A stretch of DNA of 64,000 bases from Cordilura impudica (lineage: Eukaryota; Arthropoda; Insecta; Diptera; Scathophagidae): contig OY821519.1 of NCBI GenBank assembly GCA_963682025.1, forward strand, positions 12,004,168 to 12,068,167, given 5' to 3'. The translations under genes and the position numbers were made by a program. The notes under the pieces are model-generated. The model did no database searches and was not told the origin of the DNA. It saw only the letters and a program-made list of their open reading frames with translations. Below are positions 1 to 12,700 of this stretch, in pieces (position 1 is the first letter of the stretch; the number at the start of each line of letters is the position of its first letter).

Positions 1-420
1 CTCAACGACCACAAAAACAACAAGTACAGCTATGACAACAATACAACATTTAGCTATCCTATTGAGGGCGGGATCGTGACTAGAACATAGAATTTTATAT
101 TTTTTCAAGAATTTTTTTTAGTTCTTTATTCAAATCTCGGGCCCTAATTGACCGATTTGGACGATTAAAAATAGCAAACTTCTCAGGATGTTAGTGAATA
201 ATTTTTTGTATCAACAAGCACCCTAGCTGCCCGATTGATGCCGTCATCGTGATTTCCACAGACGTACAGACGGACAGACGGACATCGCTATATCAACTCC
301 GGTGGTTATAAGGATCACAAATAAATATATTTTATGGGGTCCAAAATTTTTTTTCTAATTATTACAAACAGAATGACAAACTTATATATACCCTCTGCAC
401 ACTGGAGTGGAGGGTATAAA
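1..420 (+). mobile_element. DINE-1/Helentron-like repeat, subfamily A-prime, cut by the window start
   Basis: It holds the hallmarks of fly DINE-1-type elements: an ACAGACGGACAGACGGACATCG block (about 258-285), a tract ending in ATGGGGTCCAAAA, and a terminal GTGGAGGGTATAAAAAA. It resembles the fragments at 36200-36500 and 42028-42790 more than the abundant family A. No coding capacity is seen. Confidence 0.65.
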
Positions 421-513
421 AAAAATATATATCAGAGATTACTGTTCTGAATGCAGTGCATTGATTGTTTTATTAAAACAAAAACAACATTTTATAAAAA
501 CGATTTTGAAAAT

Positions 514-1130
514 AAACAAGTAAGAAAATTACGGTCGGTCGAGATCCACTAAGCGATACGCTATACCAAATTTAAGTGGCATTGTTGAAAAAGTTCATAT
601 CGGATGCCAAATTTACATGGGGACTAGGTCAAAAAATTTACCGATCCTGACCATATTTGGTAAAGTCACTTAATTTCGGCAAAAAAAATATATAAACTAA
701 ATATGATAGATTTAAGTGAAAATCGTGAAACAGCTTTAAATGCGGGCTATGACTAAGAAATCAACTACAGGGTTTATTTTTGAACTGCTGATTGTTGGAT
801 ATAATAAGCACAAACAAACCAATTTTCACCGAGATCAATATGAAAATTTGATGTTATGGCAATTTAAGTCGATCTCATAGTGGTCATTTGTATGGGTACT
901 AGGTCTGAACATGCACCGATTTTTATAAATTTTATCTAAATATATTCATATATGCGACCTGTGGTTTGATTACGAGGTTTAAATGGACACCCAGAGGGAC
1001 GGACCGATGGACAGAAGGACGAACAGGCGTCGATAAATTGACTCAGAAAGTATTTCTGATTCGATGGGTATAATAAAATGTGGGTCTAGGTTACATATAT
1101 TTGGTAGTTACTGGTATATGGTATAAAAAT
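514..1130 (+). mobile_element. Family A DINE-1/Helentron-like repeat, diverged
   Basis: It begins AACAAGTAAGAAAATTACGG with a decayed palindrome (GGTCGGTCGAGATCC), continues through the family A body (AAAAAGTTCATATCGGATGC) and the GGACGGACC-type block, and ends TGGTATATGGTATAAAAA. The damaged palindrome and short GGAC block suggest an older copy. Confidence 0.75.
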
Positions 1131-1370
1131 GCAATTCTTGAGATGTTGAGCTGCTGTCATACACATTGTACTCGTACTTCTTCTTCTTAAAAACAGCGAA
1201 TTTTTGATTTTCTTGACAAACTTTATCCTCCGCCACTGGGATTGTATCTGATTTGATAAAACAACCTGAAAATATTTGAAGTTTACCTAGTTACAATTAA
1301 AGGCTAAGATAAAAACTCTTATACTATTAACCTTTTCTTCTTGATCCCAGTTATATGATTTTTTTTATTG

Positions 1371-1662
1371 ATCTGTAAACATCTATGCGCTCAGGGGGGT
1401 AAAAATCAATTTCAAAATACAATCACAAAAACAGCGTAAGGGAAAATCGGTGTGAGTATATGTAAGTGCATTGGTACAAAGATTATGGTTTAAATTTATT
1501 TAGCTGATTCAACAACCAACAGAAAGCGCCATGAATGTAGAGCAAACAAATGCAACCATCAAGTTGCTTGCTATAAATAGATGGCGCTTACTGTTTGATT
1601 TTAATTGGTGTGCAAATAGATGTTTACACATCTCCCCTGTGATCGGACTCACATAGTTTTTT
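1371..1662 (-). repeat. Family C short interspersed repeat
   Basis: One end is CTGTAAACATCTATGCGCTC followed by a G run. The other is AGATGTTTACACATCTCCCC followed by TGTGATCGGACTCACAT. The two ends therefore carry inverted GATGTGTAAACATCT motifs. The same ends recur near 18228, 18770 and 51165. It may be a non-autonomous Helitron/Helentron relative, but this is inference. Confidence 0.6.
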
Positions 1663-2263
1663 TTTTAAATCTACTGCAGTTATGCATTTTGAATGGTCTA
1701 CAGCGATAAATGGCTGTTGCAATCAACAAATAGAATCTAAATTCCATTGTATGAATTAAATTCGACAATTCAGTTATCACAACTGAAAAATGTGATAGTT
1801 CATGGGAATTCCAAAATTCGGTTGGATACTACTTATATGTTTTCTTCTACTCTACCATGCCTTTTGAAAACAATATTAAAATTTGCTTATTAATTATGCT
1901 CGTAGAATTAATTGCAAACTTTCTGGGAAATGACGTTAACCAAAAACTTCACAATAACTGAAATAAAAATCTGGGTCGAATCGTCGCATTCGTTATCGAA
2001 ATTTTTCGATCGAAATTTTTTTATTTTCCAAAATAAAACACTAAGATTTGACTCTGTCACAGCTAACGAGATATCGTTCATAGTTAATAGTAAAAGTGAA
2101 ACAAGGTCTGACGATTGTCCATCTTCTTTAAAAAATAAACCAATATGAAGACCAATATGTTTTTTTGTTTTTTTTTTTTTTTTTTTATTAAATAAATAAT
2201 TCAGTATAGTTTTAAACATTAAAATTAAATTAAATTATTTATTTAAATTAAATTATTTATTAA
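1663..2263. other. AT-rich sequence without a recognisable gene
   Basis: Short open frames on both strands (for example 1908-2219) have low-complexity lysine, phenylalanine and asparagine content, with no family resemblance. A long T run lies at about 2161-2187. I treat this as noncoding. Confidence 0.55.
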
Positions 2264-2458
2264 GCGCCCCGGTAGGTGAGTAGGTAGCGTGCTCGCCTAT
2301 CACGCGGGATCGTGGGTTCGATTCCCACCAGAGGCTTTGGTCTGTCACTGCAAAAAACAGCCAAATGGTCTTTGTCACCCGGCTTATTCCTGGACCCAAA
2401 TTAGAATACAAATTTACTTTGTATTGTAATTAATATAAATAAAAATAAAATAAATATA
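2264..2458 (+). mobile_element. tRNA-derived SINE (tRNA-Asp-like head)
   Basis: It starts GCGCCCCGGTAGGTGAGTAG, has an anticodon-arm-like stretch CGCCTATCACGCGG and a perfect B-box core (GGTTCGATTCC), then a non-tRNA body (TTTGGTCTGTCACTGC onward) and an A/T-rich tail of AAATAAAA-type repeats. The arm resembles tRNA-Asp with ATC in place of GTC. The 5' strand of the acceptor stem does not pair well with the sequence after the T arm, so this is a SINE head and not a working tRNA. It is the only copy I noticed here. Confidence 0.75.
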
Positions 2459-3039
2459 TTATTTTTGCTGCAACGAAAGGAACCATACCTTTAGTGGCAC
2501 TTTATTTTGTCTAATAGTGTATATAAAAAGTGCAAAAGTGCGGTCTGATTAAGAATATTATAGATTATTTATGACTTTCACAAATATATGCTTTCTTCTT
2601 CTCTGCCACGCGCCATTCAAACGAGTTTTATATATAGTTTACCTGTGTGGTATAAAAAATCTATGCATTTGCCGCCTTAGATTTTCACCTCGCGCATTCA
2701 GATAGATTTGAGAACTCCTAAAAACTTGTTTGCCTTTGTTTTTAAATATAAAATTTTCAGTCACTGCGTTGTAATTTTCTACTACAATATTAAAAAAACA
2801 CAGTAGTATCATTTGGTAGTGCTCAAGTTTAACAAGATTTTGCACAAATCTAGTAACGAGATTTTGGTTTGTGTTTCTATATTACACATTAATGTATCGT
2901 TTGGTAGGTAACAAATATTTTTGTAATCATTTTTTTAAGAAACTTTTTTTCTGACGTTTTTAAAAATTCTAATTTTTTGTCATCACCTATTAGATAAATA
3001 TATATATGAATGATTTATTAAATGACTAATATTTTCATT
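2459..3039. other. AT-rich sequence downstream of the LMX1-like gene, nothing recognised
   Basis: The only open frame (2639-2845, minus) lacks any recognisable domain. The boundary with the 3' UTR is uncertain. Confidence 0.5.
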
Positions 3040-3534
3040 TATTTTTTTTTATCTCCATCTTACATATAAGTGACATAATAAATTAAATAATTTATTTATA
3101 AATTTTTAACAATTTTATCATAATAAATAAATATTTTTTTACAATACATTTACAGGATATACAAAAACTACAATTAAGAGATTAATTTAAATTTGTTAAT
3201 CACATTTCTGTTATATTTGTTATTTTATTTTGTTTTTTTTATTTTTTATTTTTTGTTAAAATAAAAACTACCTTTAAGGTTTAAAGTAGAGAAATTACAT
3301 TAATTCTGCAATAGAATATAATTTAAGGGGTTTCCTCTCTTTTGGGTTTTTAAATTTATATTGTGTGTACTTACTAGAAAATTGCCTTCGTTACTATTTG
3401 CTGGTTTTTCATTTATAATTATATAATGATTTTTTTGGTTTTTTTTTTTAATTTGTTAATTTGGTTGTTGTTTTACTCGCTAATAAATTCGTACTTTTGT
3501 TGTGTTGTTTGTGTAAAAGAAGTAATTAACCATT
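3040..3534 (-). other. Probable 3' UTR of the LMX1-like gene
   Basis: This is AT-rich sequence directly after the stop codon on the minus strand. AATAAA motifs on the minus strand occur at about 3245-3250 and 3091-3096, among other AT-rich possibilities. The true cleavage site cannot be chosen from sequence alone. Confidence 0.4.
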
Positions 3535-3785
3535 TTAAGATTCACCTTGAAAATATGAATTTTGCATGAGATATAATTTATCAATAGGATTTATAAGGCT
3601 GTTATTTAAATTGGCTAAAATATCTTGAGGATTAGAATTGTGATGATGACCCGACGATGAAGACGATTGCAGTTCTAAATTATTCAATGATAAAGAGTCG
3701 GCATCATCATCTAAGTGATCAAAATTGCTGCCATCTAGCGAAAGGTCAGAACTGCAAAAACTATCATTGGAATTGGCGGGATAAT
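3535..3785 (-). CDS. Lmx1-like: LMX1-like coding exon 4 (C-terminal tail and stop)
   Basis: The acceptor CTATTACAG precedes 3785 and the phase-1 join completes an Asp codon. The exon encodes 82 residues plus TAA at 3535-3537. The middle is acidic and serine-rich with a short HHH run. The end, NPIDKLYLMQNSYFQGES, is very like the vertebrate LMX1 terminus, which supports this as the true last coding exon. The Met-initiated open frame that starts in the 78-bp intron is an artefact. Confidence 0.92.
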
Positions 3786-6700
3786 CTGTAATAGATAATA
3801 TTAGAGAGGGAGAAACCAATTAAAAAGAAGCAAGAATAAATTTTTGGATTAGCAAAAAATTACCATCTGGTGAAAAGGGTAAATTTGGATTTAGCGGCTG
3901 ACTGGCATAAGAACTATCCATACCCAAATAACCATTCTCACTGCCCGATGCTGAACCACCTTCCTGTTTTATGCCATCCTTATCTAACTTATCCTTATCT
4001 TTATCATCACCAGCTGCTCCTCCACGATTAATTTTAGCTTTACGTTGTATTTTCTTCATTTTTGCCCGTTGATTTTGAAACCACACCTGCACCACTCTCA
4101 CCGACAACCCCGTATCTTTGGCTAAAGCTTCACGAACTTTACGACATGGTTTGGGTGATGTTTCAAACGAGGCCTTAAATTGTTTACGCTGTTGTGATGT
4201 CAAGATGGTTCTTGGTCTTTTTGGACCCCTACGGCCGTCTCTAGGTCTCATTAGGTCATCGTCATCTAAGCCCAAATAGCCACAATGTTGTGCTGCCGCT
4301 GCGGCTAAAAACATTTCCTTTTCCAAATCATGGCGAAAGCAAATTAATTGACCATCTCGCAACATAAATTGTTCTCCTTTTTGTAACGGTATACGACAGG
4401 CTACGCAGACAAAACAGGATAAATGATATATAAGGTTGACCAAGGGACGCATAACCATATCTTGTGGTAATATGGGATGACAACAAGCCGAACACTTGAA
4501 CGAAAATAATCTAGAAACAAATTAAAATAGTATTAGAGAAATTATTACAAAAAATAGAAAAAAATTTAGTCCTGAACTTCTTAACTAGTTAAAACAAGTA
4601 GGAACATTATAGTCGATCTAGACCGACTATACCATACCCTATACCATGTATCTAGAGAAAGGGTCTTCGGTCCAACTAATTTAATATAGAAAATAAGCAC
4701 AAACTAAATTTGAACGGCTTTGTTATTAACTTTTTTCTCCTGTAGATATGAATAAGTTCATATCGGGTGCTATATTTATGTGGGGCTAGGTCGAAAAATT
4801 TACCGATCATGATCATATTTGGTAAAAGATAGTTATTTTATTGCAATATCATATACATACAAACCAAAATTGAGAAAAATCTATGCAATATTTTGTTTTT
4901 TTTTATAAATTTAAGGAAATATCAGGAATCGGCTTTATATGGGGGCTATGACTAAAAATGGTGTTACGGGGTTTATTTGTGGACTACTGATAAATGGGTG
5001 TAATAAGAACACACAAACCAAATTTGACCAAGATCTGATCTAAACCGACTCAGAAACTGATTTTGAGTCGATCGCTATAATAACAAGTAAGAAAATTATA
5101 GTCGGTTTAGACCGTGTATTTCTGAGGTCAAACTAATTGCATATAGAACAAGTAAGAAAATTAAAGTCGGTCTAGACCGACTATACGATACCCTATACCA
5201 TGCGTTTAGAGACCCTATCTCTCAGGCCCAACTAACTGGATATAGAAAATAAGCATAAACCAAATTTGAGGGAATTTTTATTAATTTTTCATATTGGATG
5301 CTTTATCTATATGGGGACTAGGCCAAAAATGGACCGATCCTGACCATGTTTGGTAAAGTCTCTTGTATTTTGCAAAAATATATACAAACAAAATTTGAGA
5401 AGAATCAGTGCAATATTTTTGTTTTTTGATAGATTTAAGTGAAGATCGGGAAGCAGCTCTATATGGGGCCTATGACTAAGAGTTGTCCAATAGGGATCAT
5501 TTTTGGACTACTCATTAATGGATATAATAAATGCATATAAACCCAATTTGACTAAGATCTATATGACAATTTGGATCTTATGGCAATTTATGCCGATTTC
5601 ATAGGGGTCATTTGTAAGGGGGCTAGGTCTGAACATGAACCGATTGTCACCAATTTCAACAGCGTTCATCCTATGGCCGATAGAAGCTTATATGCCAAAT
5701 TTTGATCAAAATATATTCATATTTGCGACCTGCAGTGTGATTACAAGGTTTACTTGGACACACAGACGGACGGACGGACGGACGGACGGACGGACATCGA
5801 ATCAGGTAGTGATTCTGATTCGATCGGTATAATAAAAGGTCTAGGTCAAATTTTTTTGGTAGTTACAAACAGCAGCACAAAGTCATTATACCCAAACCAC
5901 ATAGTGGTATATGGTATAAAAATAGCATAAACCAATTTCGAGTGGCTTTGTTATTAATTTGTTTGGTTTCGGATATGACAAAGTTCATATCGGATGTTAT
6001 ATATTTATATGGAGACTAGGTTGAAAAATGAACCGATGATAGATTTAAGTGAAGATCGGGAAGCAGCTTTATATGGGGACTATAACTAAGAATTATCCTA
6101 TAGGGCTTATTTTTGGACTACTGATTAATGGATGTAATATATATACACAGATCCAATTTGACCGAGATCTATACGATAATTTGGATATTATGGGAACTTA
6201 AGTCGTTTTATAGCGGTCATTTGTATGGGGACTAGGTCTGAACATGCACCGATTTTCACCAGTTGCAACAACGTTTGTGCTATGGCCAATGTTAGCTTAC
6301 ATACCAAATTTCATCAAAATATATTCATATTTGCGACCTGTAGTTCGATTACAAAGTTTACATGGACACACAGACGGAGGGACGGACTCAGAATCACTTT
6401 CTAAGTCGATCGGTATAATAAAAGATGGTTCTAGGTCAAATATTATTGGTAGTTACAAACATCAGCATTATAGTGGTACAGGGTATAAATATATTTTTGG
6501 TAGTTATACCCTATACCACTATGTGGTTTGGGTATAATGACTTTGTGCTGCTGTTTGTAACAACCAAAAATATTTGACCTAGACCCATCTTTAATTATAC
6601 CGATCGAATCAGAATCACTTTCTGAGTTGATTTAAAAATGTCCGTCCGTCCGTCCGTCCGTCCGTCTGTGTGTCCATGTAAAGATTGTAATCAAACTGCA

Positions 6701-9700
6701 GGTCGCAAATATGAATAAATTTTGATGAAATTTGGTATATAAGCTTTCATCTGCCATGGGATGAACGCTGTTGAAATTGGTGAGCATCGGTCCATGTTCA
6801 GACCTAGCCCCCATACAAATTACCCATATGAAATTGACATAAATTGCCATAAGATCCAAATTGTCATATAGATCTTACTCAAATTAGGGTTTGTATGCTT
6901 TCATTACGTCCACTAATGAGTAGTCCAAAAATGATCCCTTTGGCCCCATATAGAGCTGCTTCCCGATCTTCACTTAAATCTATTAAAAAACAAAAATATT
7001 GCACTGATTCTTCTCAGATTTTGTTTGTATATATTTTTGCAAAATACAAGAGACTTTAGTAAACATAATCAAGATCGGTCCATTTTTGGACCTAGTCCCC
7101 ATATAGATATAGCATCCGATATGAACTTTTTCATACCTTTAGCCAAAAAAATTAATAAAAATCAGACTAAAATTTGGTTTTTGCTTATTTTCTATGTCCA
7201 GTTAGTTGGGCCTAAGTGATAGGGCATGGTATAGGGTATCGTATAGTCGGTCTAGACCGACTATAATTTTCTTACTTGTTTATTTATCATATAGTTTTTT
7301 TAATTTTAATCACTTTCAGAAATGAGAAAAATATGTGCACTTAAATTTTTATTGCAAAAATTTTTTTATTAAAAATTTGTTTCAGTTCAAATTTTGTCCC
7401 ATCAGGTCCCTTCAAGTGCTTTGAATTGCGATGGTATTATCAAATAAAGACGTTTTTTGTTCACAAAATTAAAATTAAGGTGAATTATTTTTTTCTCCAT
7501 TAAATTATTAATCTATTCATTAGTTTTTTTTTTCTAATTTATTTAAAATATAAGAAAATTACATTTGAAATATTAATACAAAAAACTAAATTTACATCAA
7601 ATATCCTTAAGTTAGTAACTTGTGGGATATTCTTTCCGCTTAGGGACCTCTGTTTTTCATCGACTTAACCAACTTGAAAGTATCCTATTTACTGATATTA
7701 ATCCACTAATTTAAAATGACGTTATTAAACTTCTCCTTTGAGTTTTTTTGATACTCACGGATACTGCATTCGGGCAACTGGGGTGATTATTTCAATTAAT
7801 ATTTAGTATTGTAGAGCAATGCCACCTGCATCGTGCTTAACCGTTGACAAAAATTTTCTTCACTTAATGAAGTTCCATTTTTTGTGATTTATACCCTATT
7901 TCCCCTCATTTAATCAATCTGAAACTTGGTCCATAGACTTGCTGTGACCAAAGATTAATTTTAAAGTAGTCACGCAAAGTCACGTACAGTCACGGAGAGA
8001 ATCAAAACCCATATGCATAAGGAAAGAAAGAGTTTTAATAAAAACTTTGTTTTTATGGGTAGATTATTAATTTTAAAAATTTCATTCTTAATTTTAAAAA
8101 ATTACAGTTTTAATTTTATAAATATCCATTTTTGGTTTCATATATTCCTATTTATAATTAAAAAAAAATTATTTGTAATTTTAACAGTTATTTTTTACAT
8201 TAAAAAATTTAATTCTCAATTTTAAAATTTATATTTTTTAATTTTAAACATTTCCATTTTTATACCCTATACCACTATGTAGTTTGGGTATAATGACTTT
8301 GTGCTGCTGTTTGTAACAACCAAAAATATTTGACCTACACCCGATCGAATCAGAATCACTTTCTGATTCGATTTAACGATGTCCGTCCGTCCGTCCGTCC
8401 GTCCGTCTGTGTGTCCATGTAAAGCTTGTAATCAAACTGCAGGTCGCAAATATGAATATATTTTGTTGAAATTTAGTATTTAATCTTTTATCGGACATGG
8501 GATGAACTCTATTGAAATTGGTGAGAATCGGTCCATGTTCAGACCTAGCCCCCATACAAATGACCCCTATGAAATCAACATATATTGCCATAAGATCCAA
8601 ATTATCATACAAATCTTAGTCAAATTGGGTTTGTATGTATATATTACATCCATTAATAAGTAGTCCAAAAATGATCCCTATTGGACAACTCTTAGTCATA
8701 GCCCCCATATAGAGCTGCTTCCCGATCTTCACTTAGATCTATCAAAAAACAATAATATTGCACTGATTCTTCTCAAATTTTGTCTGTATAAATTTTTGCA
8801 AAATACAAGAGACTTCACCAAACATGGTCAGGATCGGTCCATTTTTGGGCCTAGTCCCCATATAGATATAGCATCCGATATGAACTTTTTCATATCTGCA
8901 GCCGAAAAAATTAATAAAAATCCCACTCAAATTTGGTTTATGCTTATTTTCTATATCCAGTTAGTTGGGCCTGAGAGATAGGGTCTATAAACGCATGGTA
9001 TAGGGTATCGTATAGTCGGTCTAGACCGACTAGTCTTACTTGTTGATTTTAAGACTATCCATTTTCAATTGTAAAAATTTCTATTTCTATTTTTAGTTTT
9101 AAATTTGCATTATTTATATATTTTAATTTTTCTTTTTAAAGTAAAAATCATAATTTTTACAAATATTTTTTCCTATAGAAGCCCTTCATTTCGGAAATTT
9201 TTCACCCACTTTGGGAAAAATAGACATCTTTCTTTGAAAAATACAATACATTGCGAAGTTTTTATTATCAAAAATTTAAATATTTCTATTTTCAATTTTA
9301 AAAAATTTCAGTTTTATCTTAAAAATATCCATTTTTAATTTTAAAAATTTCCATTTCGAATTTCATAAATTTCCATTTTAATTATACCCTATACCACTAT
9401 GTGGTTTGGGTATAATGACTCTGTGCTGCTGTTTGTAACTACCAAAAATATTTAACGTTGACCCATATTTTATTATATTTTATTATAGCATTGTCCGTCC
9501 GTCTGTGTGTCCATGTAAACTTTGCAATCAAACTACAGGTCGCAAATGTGAATATATTTTAATAAAATTTGGAATATTACCTTTTAGTGGCCATGTTCAG
9601 ACCTAGTCCCCATACAAATGATCCCTATGAAATCGACTTAAATTGCTATAGGATCCAAATTATCGTATAGATCACCTACAAATTGGGTTTGTGTGTATTA

Positions 9701-12700
9701 ATTACATCTATTTATGATTTTTCCAAAAATAAACCCCATATGGCCATTGTTTTTCTTAGCCCCCATATAAAGCTGCTTCCCGATTTTCACTTTCAAAAAA
9801 CAAAAATATTGCATAGATTTTTCTCAAATTTGGTTTTTATATAATTTTTTCAAAATATAATTGACTTTACCAAATATGATCAGGATCGGTCCATTTTTCG
9901 ACCTATTCCCCGTATAAATTTAGCATCCGATATGAACATTTTCATATCTGCAGCCAATTAATAAGAATGCCACTCAAATTTGAGTTATGCTTATTTTCTA
10001 TATCCAATTAGTTGGACCGAAGGGATAGGATCTCTACAAACCATGGTATAGGGTATCGTGTAGTCGGTCTAGACCGACTATAATTTTCTCACTTGTTAAA
10101 TATTTTTTTATAGTTAATTTTGAAAATAATAAATTTGCAAAATTTGTCTATATAAATTTTGCTTCTAAATGTAAAAATCATAATTTTCGTTAAAAAAAAA
10201 AAAACACTTTTATAAATATATTTTCCAATTTTGCAAAAACAAAAATAGTTATATTTCTTTTACAAAATATAATACGTTTCTGAATTTTTAATTCTAAATT
10301 TTAGGTTTTCCATTTTGAATTAAAAAAAATTTAAAAAAAACCTTTTTTATTTTTGAATATTCCTACTTATAATTTTAAACATTTTATTTTTTATTTTTAC
10401 ACTTACTTTAATAAGTTCGCGCTGACATTTGTAACTACCAAAAATATTGGAAATACATCCAGCTTTTATTACATCGATCGATTCATAATCATTTTTTAGG
10501 TCGACTTACCGATGTCTTTCCGTCCGCCTGTGTGTCCATGTAAACTAGAGTCGTCCTACGTTATATGGACATTTTTGAAATTGCGATTTTGGGGATAGGC
10601 GAGATCCAGTTTGTTACTTTTCAATATAAAACTGATAGTTGTGAAGTTTGGGGACAATCGTATAATGAAAAGTTGCGCCGGAAATCGATTAAAAATTTCA
10701 AGTATGTTTATATGGGGAAAATATGACTTTTTTTTAGATTTTACGAAAATTTCATCCTATAGTTTAATTTTTCCGACAAGCTGTTATAAGAATCGGGATC
10801 AGTATTAAATTATCTTTTCAAAAAGCTATAAAAATTCAAAATCGAATAAAAATTCGCCAAGAAATAGCAAATGCCCCAGACCCAGACACTTTTGTGTCAA
10901 AAAAACTAGGTCATGAAAATTATTTAGAAATATCTTAAAATCCAAAGCTGGCCTTGGCAAATAATGGGTTAACGTTCTCTGATTCATCCCAGATTTTAGG
11001 AATGGAAAATAACAATATCTGGTTATAATATTTTAAGTAACGCTTTTTAAAATTCTACAGCATTTGCAAAATAATTGAATTTTTTGAATAAATTGTCTTT
11101 TATTAGCTTGGGGTCATATGTGCCCCAATCCTAAAAGGGTTAATGAGGTCATATTATTTTTTTCTGAAACCCTAGGCTATTAACATAAAATATAACATCT
11201 AAAAGTAGAAAAGAGATAAATTTTTGATACAAAATATTTAGAAAGACAACATTTACAGAATATTTTACTGAAATCCCATTTTTCTCGAAATCCGAAAAAT
11301 TAAAATCATTGTAAAAAAAAATTCAGGCATAGGGATTTACTTAAAAATTCATACAGTTAATCTGTAATATGTATTTAACAAACCCTTAAAGTGCAAAATC
11401 CATTTTTTTAAAGTTTGTTTAAGTAAATTTTTTAAAAATCGAAAAAGGAGTTTTCAAAATTTTAACAAAAAAATTTTCCATTTTCGGTCTCAATGCGCAA
11501 TAGGTTAACAACGTGGTAACAAAACAATACTTCACATCTGATTACTTATAAGTATAGAGACAAAAAAAAAGTATGTCTTTAAATAATTTCTCAAAATTGA
11601 AAAAAGGCTATCAAATTTCATGACATAGTTTTTTTTTGGCACAAAAGTGGTCTGGAGCATTTGCTATTTCTTGGCGAATTTTTTTTCGATTTTGAATTTT
11701 TATAGCTTTTTGCAAAGATAATTTAATGCTGATCCCGATTCTTATTACAACTTATCGGACAAATAAAACTATAGAACGAAATTTAGGTAAAATGTAAAAA
11801 AAGTAAAATTTTTCCCTTATAAACGCACTTGAAATTTTCAATCGATTTCCGGCACGAGTTTTCTTTATCCGATTGTCCACAAACTTCTTATTTATTTGTT
11901 TTATATTGAAAGGTAACAACTGGAGCCCGCCTATCCGCATTTTCATTTTTAAGGACCACTCTAATATAAACCTTATAATCAAACTACAGGTCAAAAATTT
12001 TAATTTATTTTGATGCCATTTTATATGTAAGATTTTATAATATCCAAATTATCATAAAAATTTCGATCAAATTGCGTTTGTGTATGTTAATTTCATCTAC
12101 TAATCAGTAGCCCAAAAATAAACCCTATAGGATAATTCTTTGTCATAGCCCATAGCTGCTTCCTGATCTTCACTTAAATCTATCAAATATCAAAAATATT
12201 GCACCGAATTCTCAAATTTCTCAAATTTGGTTTGTACATATGTATATGTTTTTGCAAAATTGTTCCACTTTTCGACCTAGTGCATATTTACATATAAGAT
12301 CTGATATGAACTTTTTCATATCCGAAGGCAAAGATAATAAGGAGAATGCCACTCAAGTTCTTATTTTCTATATCCAATTGGTTGGACCTGAGAAAAAAGG
12401 TTTGTAAACGCATGGTATATAGTGTCGTATAGTCGTTCTAGACCGATTATAATATTCTTACTTATTTTAATTTGAATAGATTAAAATTTTAATTTTGAAA
12501 TTTTCCATTTTTTATTTTAAAACTTCTATTTAATTTATAATTTTCAAAATAATAAATTTACACTATTTTTAAATTAAAATTTTTCTTTTAAATGCAAAAA
12601 TCATAATTTTTATTTAAAAAAGAAGCTTTTATAAATATTTTTTCCTGAAGAAGCTCTTAATTTCGAAGTTTCTGCGCCCAGTTTTGCCAAAATAAAACTA

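Noticed and set aside
2264..2340. Functional tRNA gene
   Set aside because: The acceptor stem does not pair, the A box is imperfect and an unrelated body with an A/T-rich tail follows, so a SINE fits better.
3535..4458. Two separate Met-started genes at 3535-3819 and 3820-4458
   Set aside because: The 78-bp gap-free boundary is an intron: the first frame runs into the donor GTAAT, the second begins before the acceptor, and LIM2 needs residues upstream of the Met at 4458.
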